In this document: in pieces, positions 50,258-58,932 of the stretch
Numbering within the stretch: the stretch's first letter is position 1
Layout: each line of letters opens with the position of its first letter
Assembly: GCF_900142665.1 (NCBI RefSeq)
Contig: NZ_FRBR01000002.1
Location: 124,001 to 188,000, forward strand
Length of the DNA stretch: 64,000 bases
Origin: Roseovarius pacificus
Lineage (GTDB): Bacteria; Pseudomonadota; Alphaproteobacteria; Rhodobacterales; Rhodobacteraceae
Reading direction: 5' to 3'
Notes under the pieces: generated by a model
What the model saw: only the letters and a program-made list of their open reading frames with translations
What the model was told of the DNA's origin: nothing
The model's database searches: none
Position numbers and translations under genes: made by a program

Positions 50258-52402
50258 ATGGCTGGATATAAAACACTTGCTGCGCTGATCGGCAGCACCT
50301 CTTTCATCGCCGCCGGCGCAGCCGTCGCCCAGGACCTTCCGGCATTCGATCTGGGAACGCTGGTTCTTTATGGCGACCGCGCCACACAGGATGCATCGCA
50401 AACCAATGCCAGCGTGGCGGTGGTTGGCGAAGAGGTGCTCAGCATGCCCGAGGTTTCGTCCTACCGGGACAGTTTCCGCCGCATCGCCAACGTCAATACC
50501 GGCGATTTCACCGAAAGCGGTTTCGTTATCCGGGGCGTCAATTCCGAGGGTCTGACGCCGGGCGGGATCGGAGCGCCGCTGGCCTCGTTTTATATCGACG
50601 GCGTTCAGCAGACGGTCGAAGGCACCCGCCGCGGGCTGCGCGGGACCTTCGATGTCGAACAGATTGAGGTTTACCGTGGCCCACAGTCCACCCTGACGGG
50701 CCGAAATGCATTGGCAGGGGCGATCTATCTGCGCACCAAAGACCCCGAGTTCGAACCTTCGGCCCGTGCCCAGATGACCTATGGTGAAGACAACCATCGC
50801 CAGATCGCACTGGCTTATGGAAACGCACTTGGCGACAAACTGGCCTTCCGGTTCAGCGGGGAATGGTCGCAGAAGGATACGGACCTCAATTATCCGTCCT
50901 ATGAGCGGTTCCAGCGTTACGGCGATTTCAAGACCGACGATTATCACAACCTGCGCGCCAAGCTGCTCTGGTTGCCGACGGGCAGCGACGAGACGAAGGT
51001 GCTGCTCAGCTATTCGCACTCGTTCGACGGTCCGACCTCCAACGATATCGCCGGGCCGAACTGGTCCAGCAACGCGCCTTTGTATGGCGCTCGGCGCGGC
51101 GATATCTGGGGGACCATCCTGCCCGACGACCCTTATCGTTTGCTTGGCCTGACCGAGATTCCGGCGTTTCAGGATGTTCGTGAAACCACGGTCAAGAATT
51201 TCGGTATCGAAGTCAGTCACGAATTTTCGAACGCGCTCAAGCTGACCTCGATGACGGGCTGGACCAATTCGGTGACCGACCGTCATTCCATCAACCACGG
51301 TACACCGGGGGAGTTCCTGACCGTCGATGGTGAATTCGATCAGGAAATCCTGTCGCAGGAACTGCGCCTGAACTACGATGACGGTCCGCTGCGGTGGGTT
51401 GCCGGGCTTTATTTCTCGGAGGAGAATCAAAGTTCGTTCCGGACGCAGCAATTGCTGACACTGGACGAAAGCCGCAATTCCGCCAAGATTACCAATCTCG
51501 CAGCCTTTGGGGAAATCTCATATGAATTCGTGCCGGGCTGGCGGGCCATTGCCGGGGCGCGCGTCGATCATATCGATCAGAAGCAAACGGCATTCTTTTC
51601 CCAGAACGGCGTCATGACAAGCAATACCACGGCAAGTTTCGAAGATACGGTCGTATTGCCCAAGTTCGGCCTGGAGCACAGTTTTGCCGGAAATCAGCGT
51701 GTTTCGCTGACCTATCAGGAGGGATACCGCCCCGGCGGTTCGGGGGTGCAGGCCTCGACCGGGATGCTGTTCGAATACGAGCCGGAAAGCGCCAGGAATT
51801 ATGAACTGGCCTGGCGCGGACGTTTCATGGAGGATCGTCTGGGCGTAGCGGTCAACCTGTTCTACCAGGATTGGGACAAACAGCAGGTCGAGGTCTGGGC
51901 GGACCCGCTCAACCCTGCGTCCAGCTATATCACCAATGCCGGCAAATCCGAATCCTATGGCGGGGAGATCGAGCTGACCTATGCCGCGACCGAACGTCTG
52001 GACCTCTACGGGTCGATCGGGCTGTTGGAAACCGAGTTCAAGGATTTCAGCGCCGGTGGCATCAATTACAGCGGATTGTCGTTCCCCGGCGCACCGGAAA
52101 CCAACATTTCACTTGGATTCCAATGGGGTGGCGAGACCGGGTGGTTTGCCAACGGCAGCGCCACCTATACCGGGTCGTCCATGTCGCGGATCGAGCAGGG
52201 GCTGGCGCGGCCACTGACGCTGGACGACTATACTACCGTCGATGTCAGTTTCGGTTACGGCTGGAACAACGGCGCGCGCATGACGGTCTATGCGACCAAC
52301 CTTCTGGACGAGAAATACTTCAAGTATGAATACGGTCCCGGTGCGATGGCCACATTGGGCGATCGGCGCGAGGTCGGTGTGCGTCTGGATTACACGTTCT
52401 GA
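50258..52402 (+). CDS. TonB-dependent outer-membrane receptor 1
   Basis: A 714-residue receptor. The signal peptide (GYKTLAALIGSTSFIAAGAAVAQ) is followed by a TonB box-like FDLGTLVLYG, the plug domain (NVNTGDFTESGFVIRGVNSEG, EQIEVYRGPQSTLTGRNALAG in core form) and a 22-strand barrel ending with GVRLDYTF and its terminal Phe. ATG 50258 gives a clean signal peptide; the longer frame from 50105 does not. It follows the FecE-type ATPase by 149 bases and is likely cotranscribed or served by its own promoter. It has no N-terminal signalling domain. Substrate is probably a ferric chelate. Confidence 0.92.
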   Translation: MAGYKTLAALIGSTSFIAAGAAVAQDLPAFDLGTLVLYGDRATQDASQTNASVAVVGEEVLSMPEVSSYRDSFRRIANVNTGDFTESGFVIRGVNSEGLTPGGIGAPLASFYIDGVQQTVEGTRRGLRGTFDVEQIEVYRGPQSTLTGRNALAGAIYLRTKDPEFEPSARAQMTYGEDNHRQIALAYGNALGDKLAFRFSGEWSQKDTDLNYPSYERFQRYGDFKTDDYHNLRAKLLWLPTGSDETKVLLSYSHSFDGPTSNDIAGPNWSSNAPLYGARRGDIWGTILPDDPYRLLGLTEIPAFQDVRETTVKNFGIEVSHEFSNALKLTSMTGWTNSVTDRHSINHGTPGEFLTVDGEFDQEILSQELRLNYDDGPLRWVAGLYFSEENQSSFRTQQLLTLDESRNSAKITNLAAFGEISYEFVPGWRAIAGARVDHIDQKQTAFFSQNGVMTSNTTASFEDTVVLPKFGLEHSFAGNQRVSLTYQEGYRPGGSGVQASTGMLFEYEPESARNYELAWRGRFMEDRLGVAVNLFYQDWDKQQVEVWADPLNPASSYITNAGKSESYGGEIELTYAATERLDLYGSIGLLETEFKDFSAGGINYSGLSFPGAPETNISLGFQWGGETGWFANGSATYTGSSMSRIEQGLARPLTLDDYTTVDVSFGYGWNNGARMTVYATNLLDEKYFKYEYGPGAMATLGDRREVGVRLDYTF

Positions 52403-52433
52403 TCAAGTCACTGAAACAACTGGTATATTCTGC

Positions 52434-53459
52434 ATGATGGAAGAATCTCTCGCGTATCTGGACCTTCCGGCGAACCAGGCCATGGAGCGTTTCGAAAGTG
52501 GGGCGCAGGCCCTTGGTCTGAGGGTCGAGCGCAGCCCGGACATGCTGCGGTTGCGGCTCAAGATGGGCACGGTCGAGGTGATGGGAGAAGGGCCGGGCAC
52601 CGGTATCCGGATGGCGGCGCGCGATGCGGTCAACCTGCAGGTTCTGCGCGATCTGATGGCCGAGCGGCTTGGGCAACTGGGGGTGACGCCACGATGGCTG
52701 ACGCGGGCAACATCGCCTAAACCGGCAAATCTGAGCCTTGCCGAAATCGTACAAATTGTACGAATCTCGCCGTCTTTTGTACGAGTTACGATCGAAGGGT
52801 CCGATCTGGGGCGGCTTGCCAGCGGCGGGATGCATTTTCGCATCCTGCTGGGGCCGGAGAACGCCGGTTGGCCTGCGGTCGATTCCGCCGGGATCACCGT
52901 CTGGCCCGGCGGGGCGGGGAACTGGCACCGTCCGGTTTATACGACCCGTCATATCGAAATGCTGCCGAAAACGGATTCTGCTGCGCAGGAGGTTCCGGCG
53001 CGGATCACCTTCGATGTTTTCCTGCATGACGGGGGCCGTGTGACGGAATGGGTGTTGCAGGCCCGCCCCGGTGACGAGATCGCGCTGACCGGGCCGGGCG
53101 GCAGCGACCGGCCCGAGGCAGGCTGGATCGGCATTATCGGCGATGAAACGGCATTGCCGGTCGCGGCGCGTATCCTCGCCGAAGCGCCTTTGGGGACGCG
53201 CGGGGCGGCGGTTTTGTTCGTGCCCGAAGCCGCCGACATTCAGGATCTGCAACATCCCGAGGGCGTGAGCGTCAGGTGGGTTACGCGCGGTGGTGCGGAA
53301 ACACCGCTGAGCGCGCTTGAAGGCTTGGACTGCCCCGAGAACGACCGGTACGTATTCTTTGCCGCCGAGCGGCAAGAGGCGGTTGCGGCGCGCAAAAGGC
53401 TGACGGAGAACGGCTTTGGGCGGGGTGATTATCACGCTGCGGGGTACTGGAGCGCCTGA
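52434..53459 (+). CDS. Siderophore-interacting protein with N-terminal DUF2218 domain
   Basis: A 341-residue fusion. Residues 1-95 form a DUF2218 domain (AMERFESGAQALGLRV through GIRMAARDAVNLQVLRDLMAERL); residues from about 105 form a siderophore-interacting, FAD-binding NAD(P)H-dependent ferric reductase (MHFRILLGPENAG, YTTRHIEM as the RxYT flavin motif, GDEIALTGPGG, GDETALPVAARILA). It would reduce imported ferric siderophore in the cytoplasm to free iron. ATG 52434 (or 52437) lacks a strong ribosome site. The DNA encoding residues 106-117 holds the GTAC repeat at 52749-52782. Confidence 0.88.
   Translation: MMEESLAYLDLPANQAMERFESGAQALGLRVERSPDMLRLRLKMGTVEVMGEGPGTGIRMAARDAVNLQVLRDLMAERLGQLGVTPRWLTRATSPKPANLSLAEIVQIVRISPSFVRVTIEGSDLGRLASGGMHFRILLGPENAGWPAVDSAGITVWPGGAGNWHRPVYTTRHIEMLPKTDSAAQEVPARITFDVFLHDGGRVTEWVLQARPGDEIALTGPGGSDRPEAGWIGIIGDETALPVAARILAEAPLGTRGAAVLFVPEAADIQDLQHPEGVSVRWVTRGGAETPLSALEGLDCPENDRYVFFAAERQEAVAARKRLTENGFGRGDYHAAGYWSA
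52749..52782 (+). repeat. GTAC-containing short repeat cluster inside the reductase gene
   Basis: GTAC occurs at 52749, 52758 and 52779, giving GTACAAATT, GTACGAATC and TTTTGTACGAGTT. The first two are spaced nine bases apart. The same arrangement recurs in noncoding DNA at 63510-63544. The sequence is in frame and encodes normal family residues, so it may be coincidental codon choice. Confidence 0.35.
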
Positions 53460-53594
53460 TCGGAGACGGGCCGGGGCGGTTCTACCCGGCGTGGATCATT
53501 CCTGCGCAGTGTCGTTCAGGGCATGGCGGGGAGGCGTGCATTGCGCGGCCCGTATTTCCTGTCATGTTCTTTCCTGATCAAAGGGGCCGGCCGG

Positions 53595-54509
53595 ATGGCG
53601 CAGGTAAAATCGCAACGCCCGAGAGCAGATAATATTCCATTGGCGGTGGGCGTCATTGTCCTGACCGTGCTGGCGCTGTCTTTGGGCGATGCGCTGATCA
53701 AGCTGACCAGCGGAAACTTCGTGATCTGGCAGATATTCGTGATCCGGTCGCTGATCGCGATCCCGGTCCTGTTGCTGGCGCTTGCGGTCGCCGCGCCCGC
53801 GGGGCTGCGCGTACCGGGCGATCTTGGATGGGTCGGGCTGCGCAGTCTGATGCTGGTGGTGATGTGGATTTGTTACTATCTTTCGCTGCCGAAACTGACG
53901 CTGTCGGCGGCGGCTGCCGCCTATTATACGCTGCCCATCTTTATCACTCTGTTTTCCGCCCTGTTCATCGGTGACAGGATTTCACCGAAAGGCTGGATCG
54001 CGGTGTTCGCAGGGTTTCTGGGCGTGGTGCTGATCCTGCGGCCCGGTGCGGACGATTTCAACGCCTATGCGATCTTGCCGCTTGTCTCGGCCATGCTCTA
54101 TGCGGGGGCGATGATTTTGACGCGCAGCAAGTGCCGCGATCACAACCCTCTTGTTCTGTCGCTGGCGCTGAACGTGGCGTTCGTCATTGCCGGGGCATTG
54201 GCCGCAAGCCTGATCCTGCTGTTGCCCGACACCTTACGGCAGGGCTTTCTGTTTGCGCCATGGGCTGCGATGGGTGGGGGCGAATGGTTGTCGATGGGGC
54301 TGATGGCGGTGGCGATCCTGATCGGCAGCATCGGCGCGGCCATCGCCTATCAGAATGGCCCGCCCGCGGTGATCGGGGCCTTCGATTTCGCCTATATCGG
54401 ATTTGCCGCCCTCTGGGGCCTGATTTTCTTTGCCGAGGTTCCTGACATGATCTCGACCCTCGGCATGGCGCTGATCGTCGGGGCGGGGATACTTTCGCTA
54501 CGGCAGTGA
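53595..54509 (+). CDS. DMT-superfamily transporter (EamA family)
   Basis: A 304-residue membrane protein with ten predicted helices in two EamA halves. The first half contains VLALSLGDALIKLTSGNFVIWQIFVIRS and TLSAAAAAYYTLPIFITLFSALFIGDR, the second AILPLVSAMLYAGAMILTR and IGSIGAAIAYQNGPPAVIGAFDFAYIG, each given in shortened form. Family members export metabolites and drugs or move amines and nucleotides. ATG 53595 follows a GGGG-rich stretch. Being convergent with the receptor at 54604 and inside the iron block, it might export a chelator or a metabolite, but nothing in sequence fixes this. Confidence 0.85.
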   Translation: MAQVKSQRPRADNIPLAVGVIVLTVLALSLGDALIKLTSGNFVIWQIFVIRSLIAIPVLLLALAVAAPAGLRVPGDLGWVGLRSLMLVVMWICYYLSLPKLTLSAAAAAYYTLPIFITLFSALFIGDRISPKGWIAVFAGFLGVVLILRPGADDFNAYAILPLVSAMLYAGAMILTRSKCRDHNPLVLSLALNVAFVIAGALAASLILLLPDTLRQGFLFAPWAAMGGGEWLSMGLMAVAILIGSIGAAIAYQNGPPAVIGAFDFAYIGFAALWGLIFFAEVPDMISTLGMALIVGAGILSLRQ

Positions 54510-54530
54510 TTGCGCCTGTCGCAGATGAAA

Positions 54531-54564
54531 ACATCCCCCGGACCGAAGCCGGTCAGGGGGATGT
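54531..54564. terminator. Bidirectional hairpin terminator between convergent genes
   Basis: ACATCCCCC (54531-54539) pairs with GGGGGATGT (54556-54564), and the interior continues with GACCG (54541-54545) and CGGTC (54550-54554) around an AAGC loop, making a 14-bp stem with one mismatch. It lies between the ends of the DMT transporter and the second receptor, 20-40 bases from each stop. The AAAA preceding the left arm supplies a T-run for the minus-strand transcript. Confidence 0.75.
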
Positions 54565-54603
54565 CATGGCATAGTCGGATATGCAGGGTGCGCGTTTCGG
54601 CGA

Positions 54604-56742
54604 TCAGAAATGCGAGGTCAGCGACACGCTGATTTCGCGGCCCGAGCCGTAAGAGCAGGTGTAGAGATCCTGACAGCCGGTGACATAGCGTTTGTCGCCG
54701 ACATTGGTGACCGAGAATTGGCCGCTCAGCCTGTCGGTGAAATCGTAGCTGGCGAACAGATCGTAGACGGTGGCGCTGGACACTTTGCGCGTATTGGCCG
54801 GGTCTGCATAGCTTTCGCCCCGGTGCCGGATACCCGCGCCGATCTGAAGGCCTTTCAGGCTGCCGGAAAATTCGTAGCTGCCGTACAGCGACAGTTCGGA
54901 TTCGGGGATCAGCGTGGGGGTATTGCCGATCAGCGCCAGATTGCTGTCGTCGCGGATTTCGACATCGAGGAAGGTGGCAGCCGCCGCCAGTTGCAGACCG
55001 TTGCCGAAATCGTAGCGGCCTTCGATCTCGACCCCGTCGGAGCGCACCTTGCCCAGTTGCGACTGGTTCGGGAAGACGCCGGTGACGACATTTTCGCGGT
55101 TGATACGGAACGCCGCCGCCGTCAGCGAGAAGGGGCCGCCATCGGGGGTCCATTTGAACCCTGCCTCGATCTGATCGCCGGTTTCGGGGTCGGTTACGCC
55201 GCTTGTCGTCGAGGCGATCAGCGGATTGAAGAAGGTGGAGTAGGACAGGTAGGGCGTGAAGCCGTTTTCCGCCTCATAGGCCAGCGCCGCACGGTAGGAG
55301 GTTTCGCTGTCATGGCGGCTGAAGGCCCCGGCACCGTCCTGCCGCGTGTTGACGAAATCATGCCGCAGGTTGAGCGTGGCCAGCCACCCGTTGCCCCAGC
55401 GAATCTGATCCTGCACGTAGAGGCCCACCTGATCCTGTTTGGTGGTTGCGTCCTGATAGGGCGCGCCCAGAATTGGGATGCCCGGCGCCAGCGGATTCAC
55501 CACCCGGTTCGTGCCAAAGCCCGAGGCCTGTGTTTCGTCCAGTTCGTAATAGCGCGCGTCGAGGCCGAACAGCAGGTCGTGTTCCACCGCGCCGGACTGG
55601 ACCGTGCCGTAATACCGCAGGTCGGTCTGTGCGGTCTTGACCAGCGTGTCATGTTCGAAGGCGATCATGCTCAGCGTGCCCTGGGCATCCGACGGTGTCG
55701 TGGCATATCCGGCATAGCCGAACGGGTAATAGTATCGTTCTTTCACCTCGGCGACGCCCAGACGTCCGATCCCGGTGAAGGTGAAGCCGTTGTCGAATTC
55801 ATGTTCGACGATGGCCGACACCGATGCCTGCCGCCGTTTGTAGCTGTCCCAGTCGGGGTCCGAGAAATTGGCGTCCGGGTCGATGAAGCCGAATTGCGCC
55901 GTTGGTTCGACCGTGCCGAAATAGGGCAGGAAGGTGCTGCCGTTGTGCTTTTCGTCGGCGACGTGGATATTGGCCAGAAGTGTGACCTCGGTGCCGCCGT
56001 CGGCGGTAAAGCGGAAGGACGGGGCCAGCGTGCCGCGCCAGCCCTTGTTGAAGGCGTCGTACTTGTCGCCGCCTTCGATGCGTCCGGTCACGCGGTACGA
56101 GCGGTCGCCGTCCAGATCGTCGCCCATGTCGAATTCCAGCCAGCCTCCGGTCGCATCGTCCACCCCGACGCTCAGTTCGCGAATGCGCCCGCCGGGCCGT
56201 TTGGAAACGTAGTTGACGATACCGCCGGGGTTGGACCCGCCATAAAGCGCCGAGGACGGCCCGCGCAGCACCTCGATGCGCTCCAGCGTGTAAGGGTCGA
56301 TGAAGAACGACCCGAAGGCGAAGGACAGGTTTTGTGCATTGTCCAGATAGATCCCGGTCTGGTCGGCCTGAAACCCGCGGATGCGCAACCAGTCGTAATC
56401 GTTGTCGTCGCCGAACACGTCCGAGGTGACGCCAGCGGTATAGCGCAGGGCCTCGCTTGTGCGGTTCGCGCCGAAGCGTTCGATTTCGTCGCGGCCCAGA
56501 ACCGACACCGATTGCGGCACTTCGTTCAGTGTGACCGGGACTTTCGATCCGGTGACGGTGGGCGGGTTGGTGTCGTCGCCCACGGGGCCGGTGGCGTCTT
56601 CCTGGTTGCGCAGGATCAAGGTGCCCAGATCGAAGGCGTCATCGGACGACTGGGCAAGCGCCGCGCCCGAAGCGCCGAGCAGCAGAAGCCCGGACAGTGT
56701 GAGGGGCAGGGCGCGCATGGGGCGCGGGTTTTGACGGTTCAT
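54604..56742 (-). CDS. TonB-dependent siderophore receptor 2 (FhuA/FoxA-like)
   Basis: A 712-residue outer-membrane receptor. It has a signal peptide ending near ALAQSS, a TonB box-like FDLGTLILR, a plug with VPVTLNEVPQSVSVLGRDEIERFG (core), WLRIRGFQADQTGIYLDN, and ERIEVLRGPSSALYGGSNPGGIVNYVSKRPGG, the hallmark of hydroxamate/siderophore receptors; the barrel ends in SVSLTSHF with the terminal Phe. Cysteines in TGCQDLYTCSYG near the end are likely a disulfide in the last loop. ATG 56742 has GGAAGG upstream. The AraC-type gene immediately upstream and the transport genes beyond it are its likely partners. Confidence 0.93.
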   Translation of the reverse strand: MNRQNPRPMRALPLTLSGLLLLGASGAALAQSSDDAFDLGTLILRNQEDATGPVGDDTNPPTVTGSKVPVTLNEVPQSVSVLGRDEIERFGANRTSEALRYTAGVTSDVFGDDNDYDWLRIRGFQADQTGIYLDNAQNLSFAFGSFFIDPYTLERIEVLRGPSSALYGGSNPGGIVNYVSKRPGGRIRELSVGVDDATGGWLEFDMGDDLDGDRSYRVTGRIEGGDKYDAFNKGWRGTLAPSFRFTADGGTEVTLLANIHVADEKHNGSTFLPYFGTVEPTAQFGFIDPDANFSDPDWDSYKRRQASVSAIVEHEFDNGFTFTGIGRLGVAEVKERYYYPFGYAGYATTPSDAQGTLSMIAFEHDTLVKTAQTDLRYYGTVQSGAVEHDLLFGLDARYYELDETQASGFGTNRVVNPLAPGIPILGAPYQDATTKQDQVGLYVQDQIRWGNGWLATLNLRHDFVNTRQDGAGAFSRHDSETSYRAALAYEAENGFTPYLSYSTFFNPLIASTTSGVTDPETGDQIEAGFKWTPDGGPFSLTAAAFRINRENVVTGVFPNQSQLGKVRSDGVEIEGRYDFGNGLQLAAAATFLDVEIRDDSNLALIGNTPTLIPESELSLYGSYEFSGSLKGLQIGAGIRHRGESYADPANTRKVSSATVYDLFASYDFTDRLSGQFSVTNVGDKRYVTGCQDLYTCSYGSGREISVSLTSHF

Positions 56743-56837
56743 GTATCGGCCTTCCGGTTTTTTTACCCTGTCACCCCCGGTTGCAATATGTCCGGGCCGG
56801 GCAGGGCGCTGTTGTGCTACTGGAAAGCCTGATAAAA

Positions 56838-56855
56838 ACAATCAAGAACGATTGT
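56838..56855 (-). terminator. Weak rho-independent terminator overlapping the AraC-gene stop
   Basis: On the minus strand ACAATC, six-base loop, GATTGT is followed by TTTTTATC. The stem is only 6 bp and AT-rich, but the T-run is good. It overlaps the TGA of the AraC-type gene at 56842-56844, so it could separate regulator transcription from the receptor gene downstream or attenuate readthrough. Confidence 0.4.
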
Positions 56856-57735
56856 CTTGAAGATTCGGGTCGGGGGCTGTGCCGGTGTGTTCTTTTATCC
56901 AAAGACCGGGGGCCAGGCCGGTTGCCGCCTTGAATGCCCGGTTGAAATGCGCCTGATCGGCAAAGCCGGTGATGCTGGCCACTTCGACAAACGGCACACC
57001 CTTGCGTAACAGGGCCTTGGCATGGCCGATCCTGATGTCCATCACCCATTGATAGGGCGACAGCCCGGTTTCGTGCCGGAATATCCGGTTGAAATGGGTT
57101 CGTGACATGCCGGCCAGTTCGGCCAGCCGTTCGACCGGAATGCGGCGGTCCATGTTCTCGAAGACATGAGCTCTGAGAATGGTCAGCCAGGGACCGGGCC
57201 GGGCTGTGCCGTTGTTCGTGGCGGTGCCAGCGACAGGAGGGGAGCGGTGCAGCACTTCGAGGATCAGCGCCTGCGCCAGCATCGCGGCGTGACGGCGCGC
57301 GCGCGAGGGGGCGCGGCATTCCCCGATTAAAACCTGCGCCAGCGCGTCCAGCCCTTCAAGATCGGGCAGGAAAACGGGCCGGTCCAGCGGAACGCCATGG
57401 CCTGTCAGTTCTTTCAGTCGTTTCAGCGGCAGGTGGATATCCAGGTGCCGCAGGGGGCCCGGACGGTTCGTTTGCCCCCAGAGTTCCAGCCCCGCCGGGA
57501 TATAGGCCGCGGCGCAGGGGCGAGGGATATCGTGCCGGTTGCGGGCCAGCGACAGTTTTCGGCCATCCAGCAGCAGAACGAACCGCGGGTGCATCGACAC
57601 ATAGCGCCCGCCCGCCTGTGTTTCGCACTGGACGTGCCAGTAATCCACGGCCATCTGCCCGAGGTCCAGACTGCGCAGGCGATGGAGCGGCTGGAAGCCG
57701 TGAACCGAGGCATACATTCTGGGGTGAAAAGACAT
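56842..57735 (-). CDS. AraC-family transcriptional regulator
   Basis: A 297-residue regulator. The N-terminal sensing domain (residues 1-180) has LLLDGRKLSLARNRHD and AYIPAGLELWGQ; the C-terminal double helix-turn-helix (about 195-290) has IPVERLAELAGMSRTHFNRIF and VASITGFADQAHFNRAFKAATG. ATG 57735 is preceded by GGAGGG. Such regulators are typically activated by a ferric siderophore bound in the cytoplasm and switch on the cognate receptor and importer, here the neighbours on both sides. The divergent operon start at 57952 shares its promoter region with the palindrome at 57818-57831. Confidence 0.9.
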   Translation of the reverse strand: MSFHPRMYASVHGFQPLHRLRSLDLGQMAVDYWHVQCETQAGGRYVSMHPRFVLLLDGRKLSLARNRHDIPRPCAAAYIPAGLELWGQTNRPGPLRHLDIHLPLKRLKELTGHGVPLDRPVFLPDLEGLDALAQVLIGECRAPSRARRHAAMLAQALILEVLHRSPPVAGTATNNGTARPGPWLTILRAHVFENMDRRIPVERLAELAGMSRTHFNRIFRHETGLSPYQWVMDIRIGHAKALLRKGVPFVEVASITGFADQAHFNRAFKAATGLAPGLWIKEHTGTAPDPNLQDNRS

Positions 57736-57817
57736 GCGCCCTCCAAATATCCGGAAAACCGGTGGCTGGGCGGAATCGCTTGGCTTGTGCGTTTTGTAGG
57801 ATCGGCCCATCCCGGTT

Positions 57818-57831
57818 GTCAATATATTGAC
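57818..57831. promoter_or_regulatory. Perfect 14-bp palindrome GTCAATATATTGAC
   Basis: A fully symmetric AT-rich palindrome lies between the AraC regulator (start 57735) and the divergent FecB-type operon (start 57952), about 83 and 121 bases from the two starts. Symmetry is typical of a dimeric repressor site (iron-responsive Rrf2/Fur-family repressors among others) and not of AraC sites, which are usually direct repeats. The region otherwise holds the two divergent promoters. Confidence 0.5.
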
Positions 57832-57951
57832 CTGCTTTGCCTGCCGTGTAGGTTGCCGCAACACAGCCAGACGCGGATCGCGCCGCCTTGTGCGCCGCCT
57901 TGCCCGTCCAAGCCAGTCCTGTCCCGATCACCCATGCGGAACGGAGCGTCC

Positions 57952-58932
57952 ATGACCGCAGTCCTTCGTCTTGTCTGCCTTTTGCTGTGGCCGGGGATCG
58001 CGGTGGCGCAGCCGGTCGAGATCGGCCATGTCTGGGGCACGACACGGATCGAGGCGCGGCTCGAACGGATCGTGACCCTGTCCTATAACGGTGCCGACAA
58101 CTGGCTGGCCCTGGGGGTGCGGCCGATGGCCTACCGGGTCTGGTATGGCGGAGACGATAGCGGGCTGTGGCCTTGGGCTGCCCCGATGCTGGACACGGTC
58201 GGCAAGACGGAAAGCGCGCCTGTGCAACTGCGCGGTGAAATCGACCTCGAAGCGGTGGCGCGGCTGGAGCCGGATCTGATCGAAGCGATGTATTCGGGGC
58301 TGACCCGTTCGCAATACAACGCCTTATCGCGCATCGCGCCTGTGCTGGCGCCGCCGCCCGGCGCGGGTGACTTCGGTGCGTCGTGGCGCAGCATGATCGC
58401 CACCTTCGGCCGTGCGGTGGGGCGTGAGGCGAAAGCCGCCGAGGTGATCGCCGGGGTGGAAGCGCAGTTTGAAGGGATCAGGCGGGCCCATCCGGACTGG
58501 AAAGAGAAAACCGCTGTCGTGGCGATGCCCGACGGGCCGTTGGTTCTGACGCGCAGCGACGTGCGTACCGATGTCGTCACGGCCTTGGGCTTTGACATGC
58601 CCGAGGCGGCGCAGCGTCTGGACAGGGGCGGATTCTTCTATCGGCTGGACCGGGAACTGACTGCGCCGCTTGAGGCCGATGTGGTGATCTGGCTCGATCT
58701 GGGCGGCGGGGTCGACGCCGTGCGCCACCATCCCCTGCGCGCGACCATGCGCGCCCCGCGCGAGGGCCGCGAGATCGTGGCCGATCCCGACCTGTCGGCG
58801 GCGCTGAGCTATGCCAGCGCGCTGAGCCTGGATTATGCGCTGGAGCGTCTTGTGCCGCTGCTGGAGCAGGCCGCCGATGGCGACCCGGAGACCCGCGTTG
58901 GCCCCAGCGAGGAGGCGGGGTTATGGCGCTGA
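57952..58932 (+). CDS. Iron-chelate ABC transporter substrate-binding protein (FecB type) 2
   Basis: A 326-residue periplasmic protein with a signal peptide (LRLVCLLLWPGIAVAQ). The mature part has VEIGHVWGTTRI, ERIVTLSYNGADNWLALGVRP (core), EAVARLEPDLIEAMYSG and LSRIAPVLAPPPG, the pattern of FecB/FhuD-like siderophore-binding proteins. GGAG precedes ATG 57952. It overlaps the permease start by ten bases. Together with the AraC regulator and receptor 2 it forms the second uptake system. Confidence 0.88.
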   Translation: MTAVLRLVCLLLWPGIAVAQPVEIGHVWGTTRIEARLERIVTLSYNGADNWLALGVRPMAYRVWYGGDDSGLWPWAAPMLDTVGKTESAPVQLRGEIDLEAVARLEPDLIEAMYSGLTRSQYNALSRIAPVLAPPPGAGDFGASWRSMIATFGRAVGREAKAAEVIAGVEAQFEGIRRAHPDWKEKTAVVAMPDGPLVLTRSDVRTDVVTALGFDMPEAAQRLDRGGFFYRLDRELTAPLEADVVIWLDLGGGVDAVRHHPLRATMRAPREGREIVADPDLSAALSYASALSLDYALERLVPLLEQAADGDPETRVGPSEEAGLWR

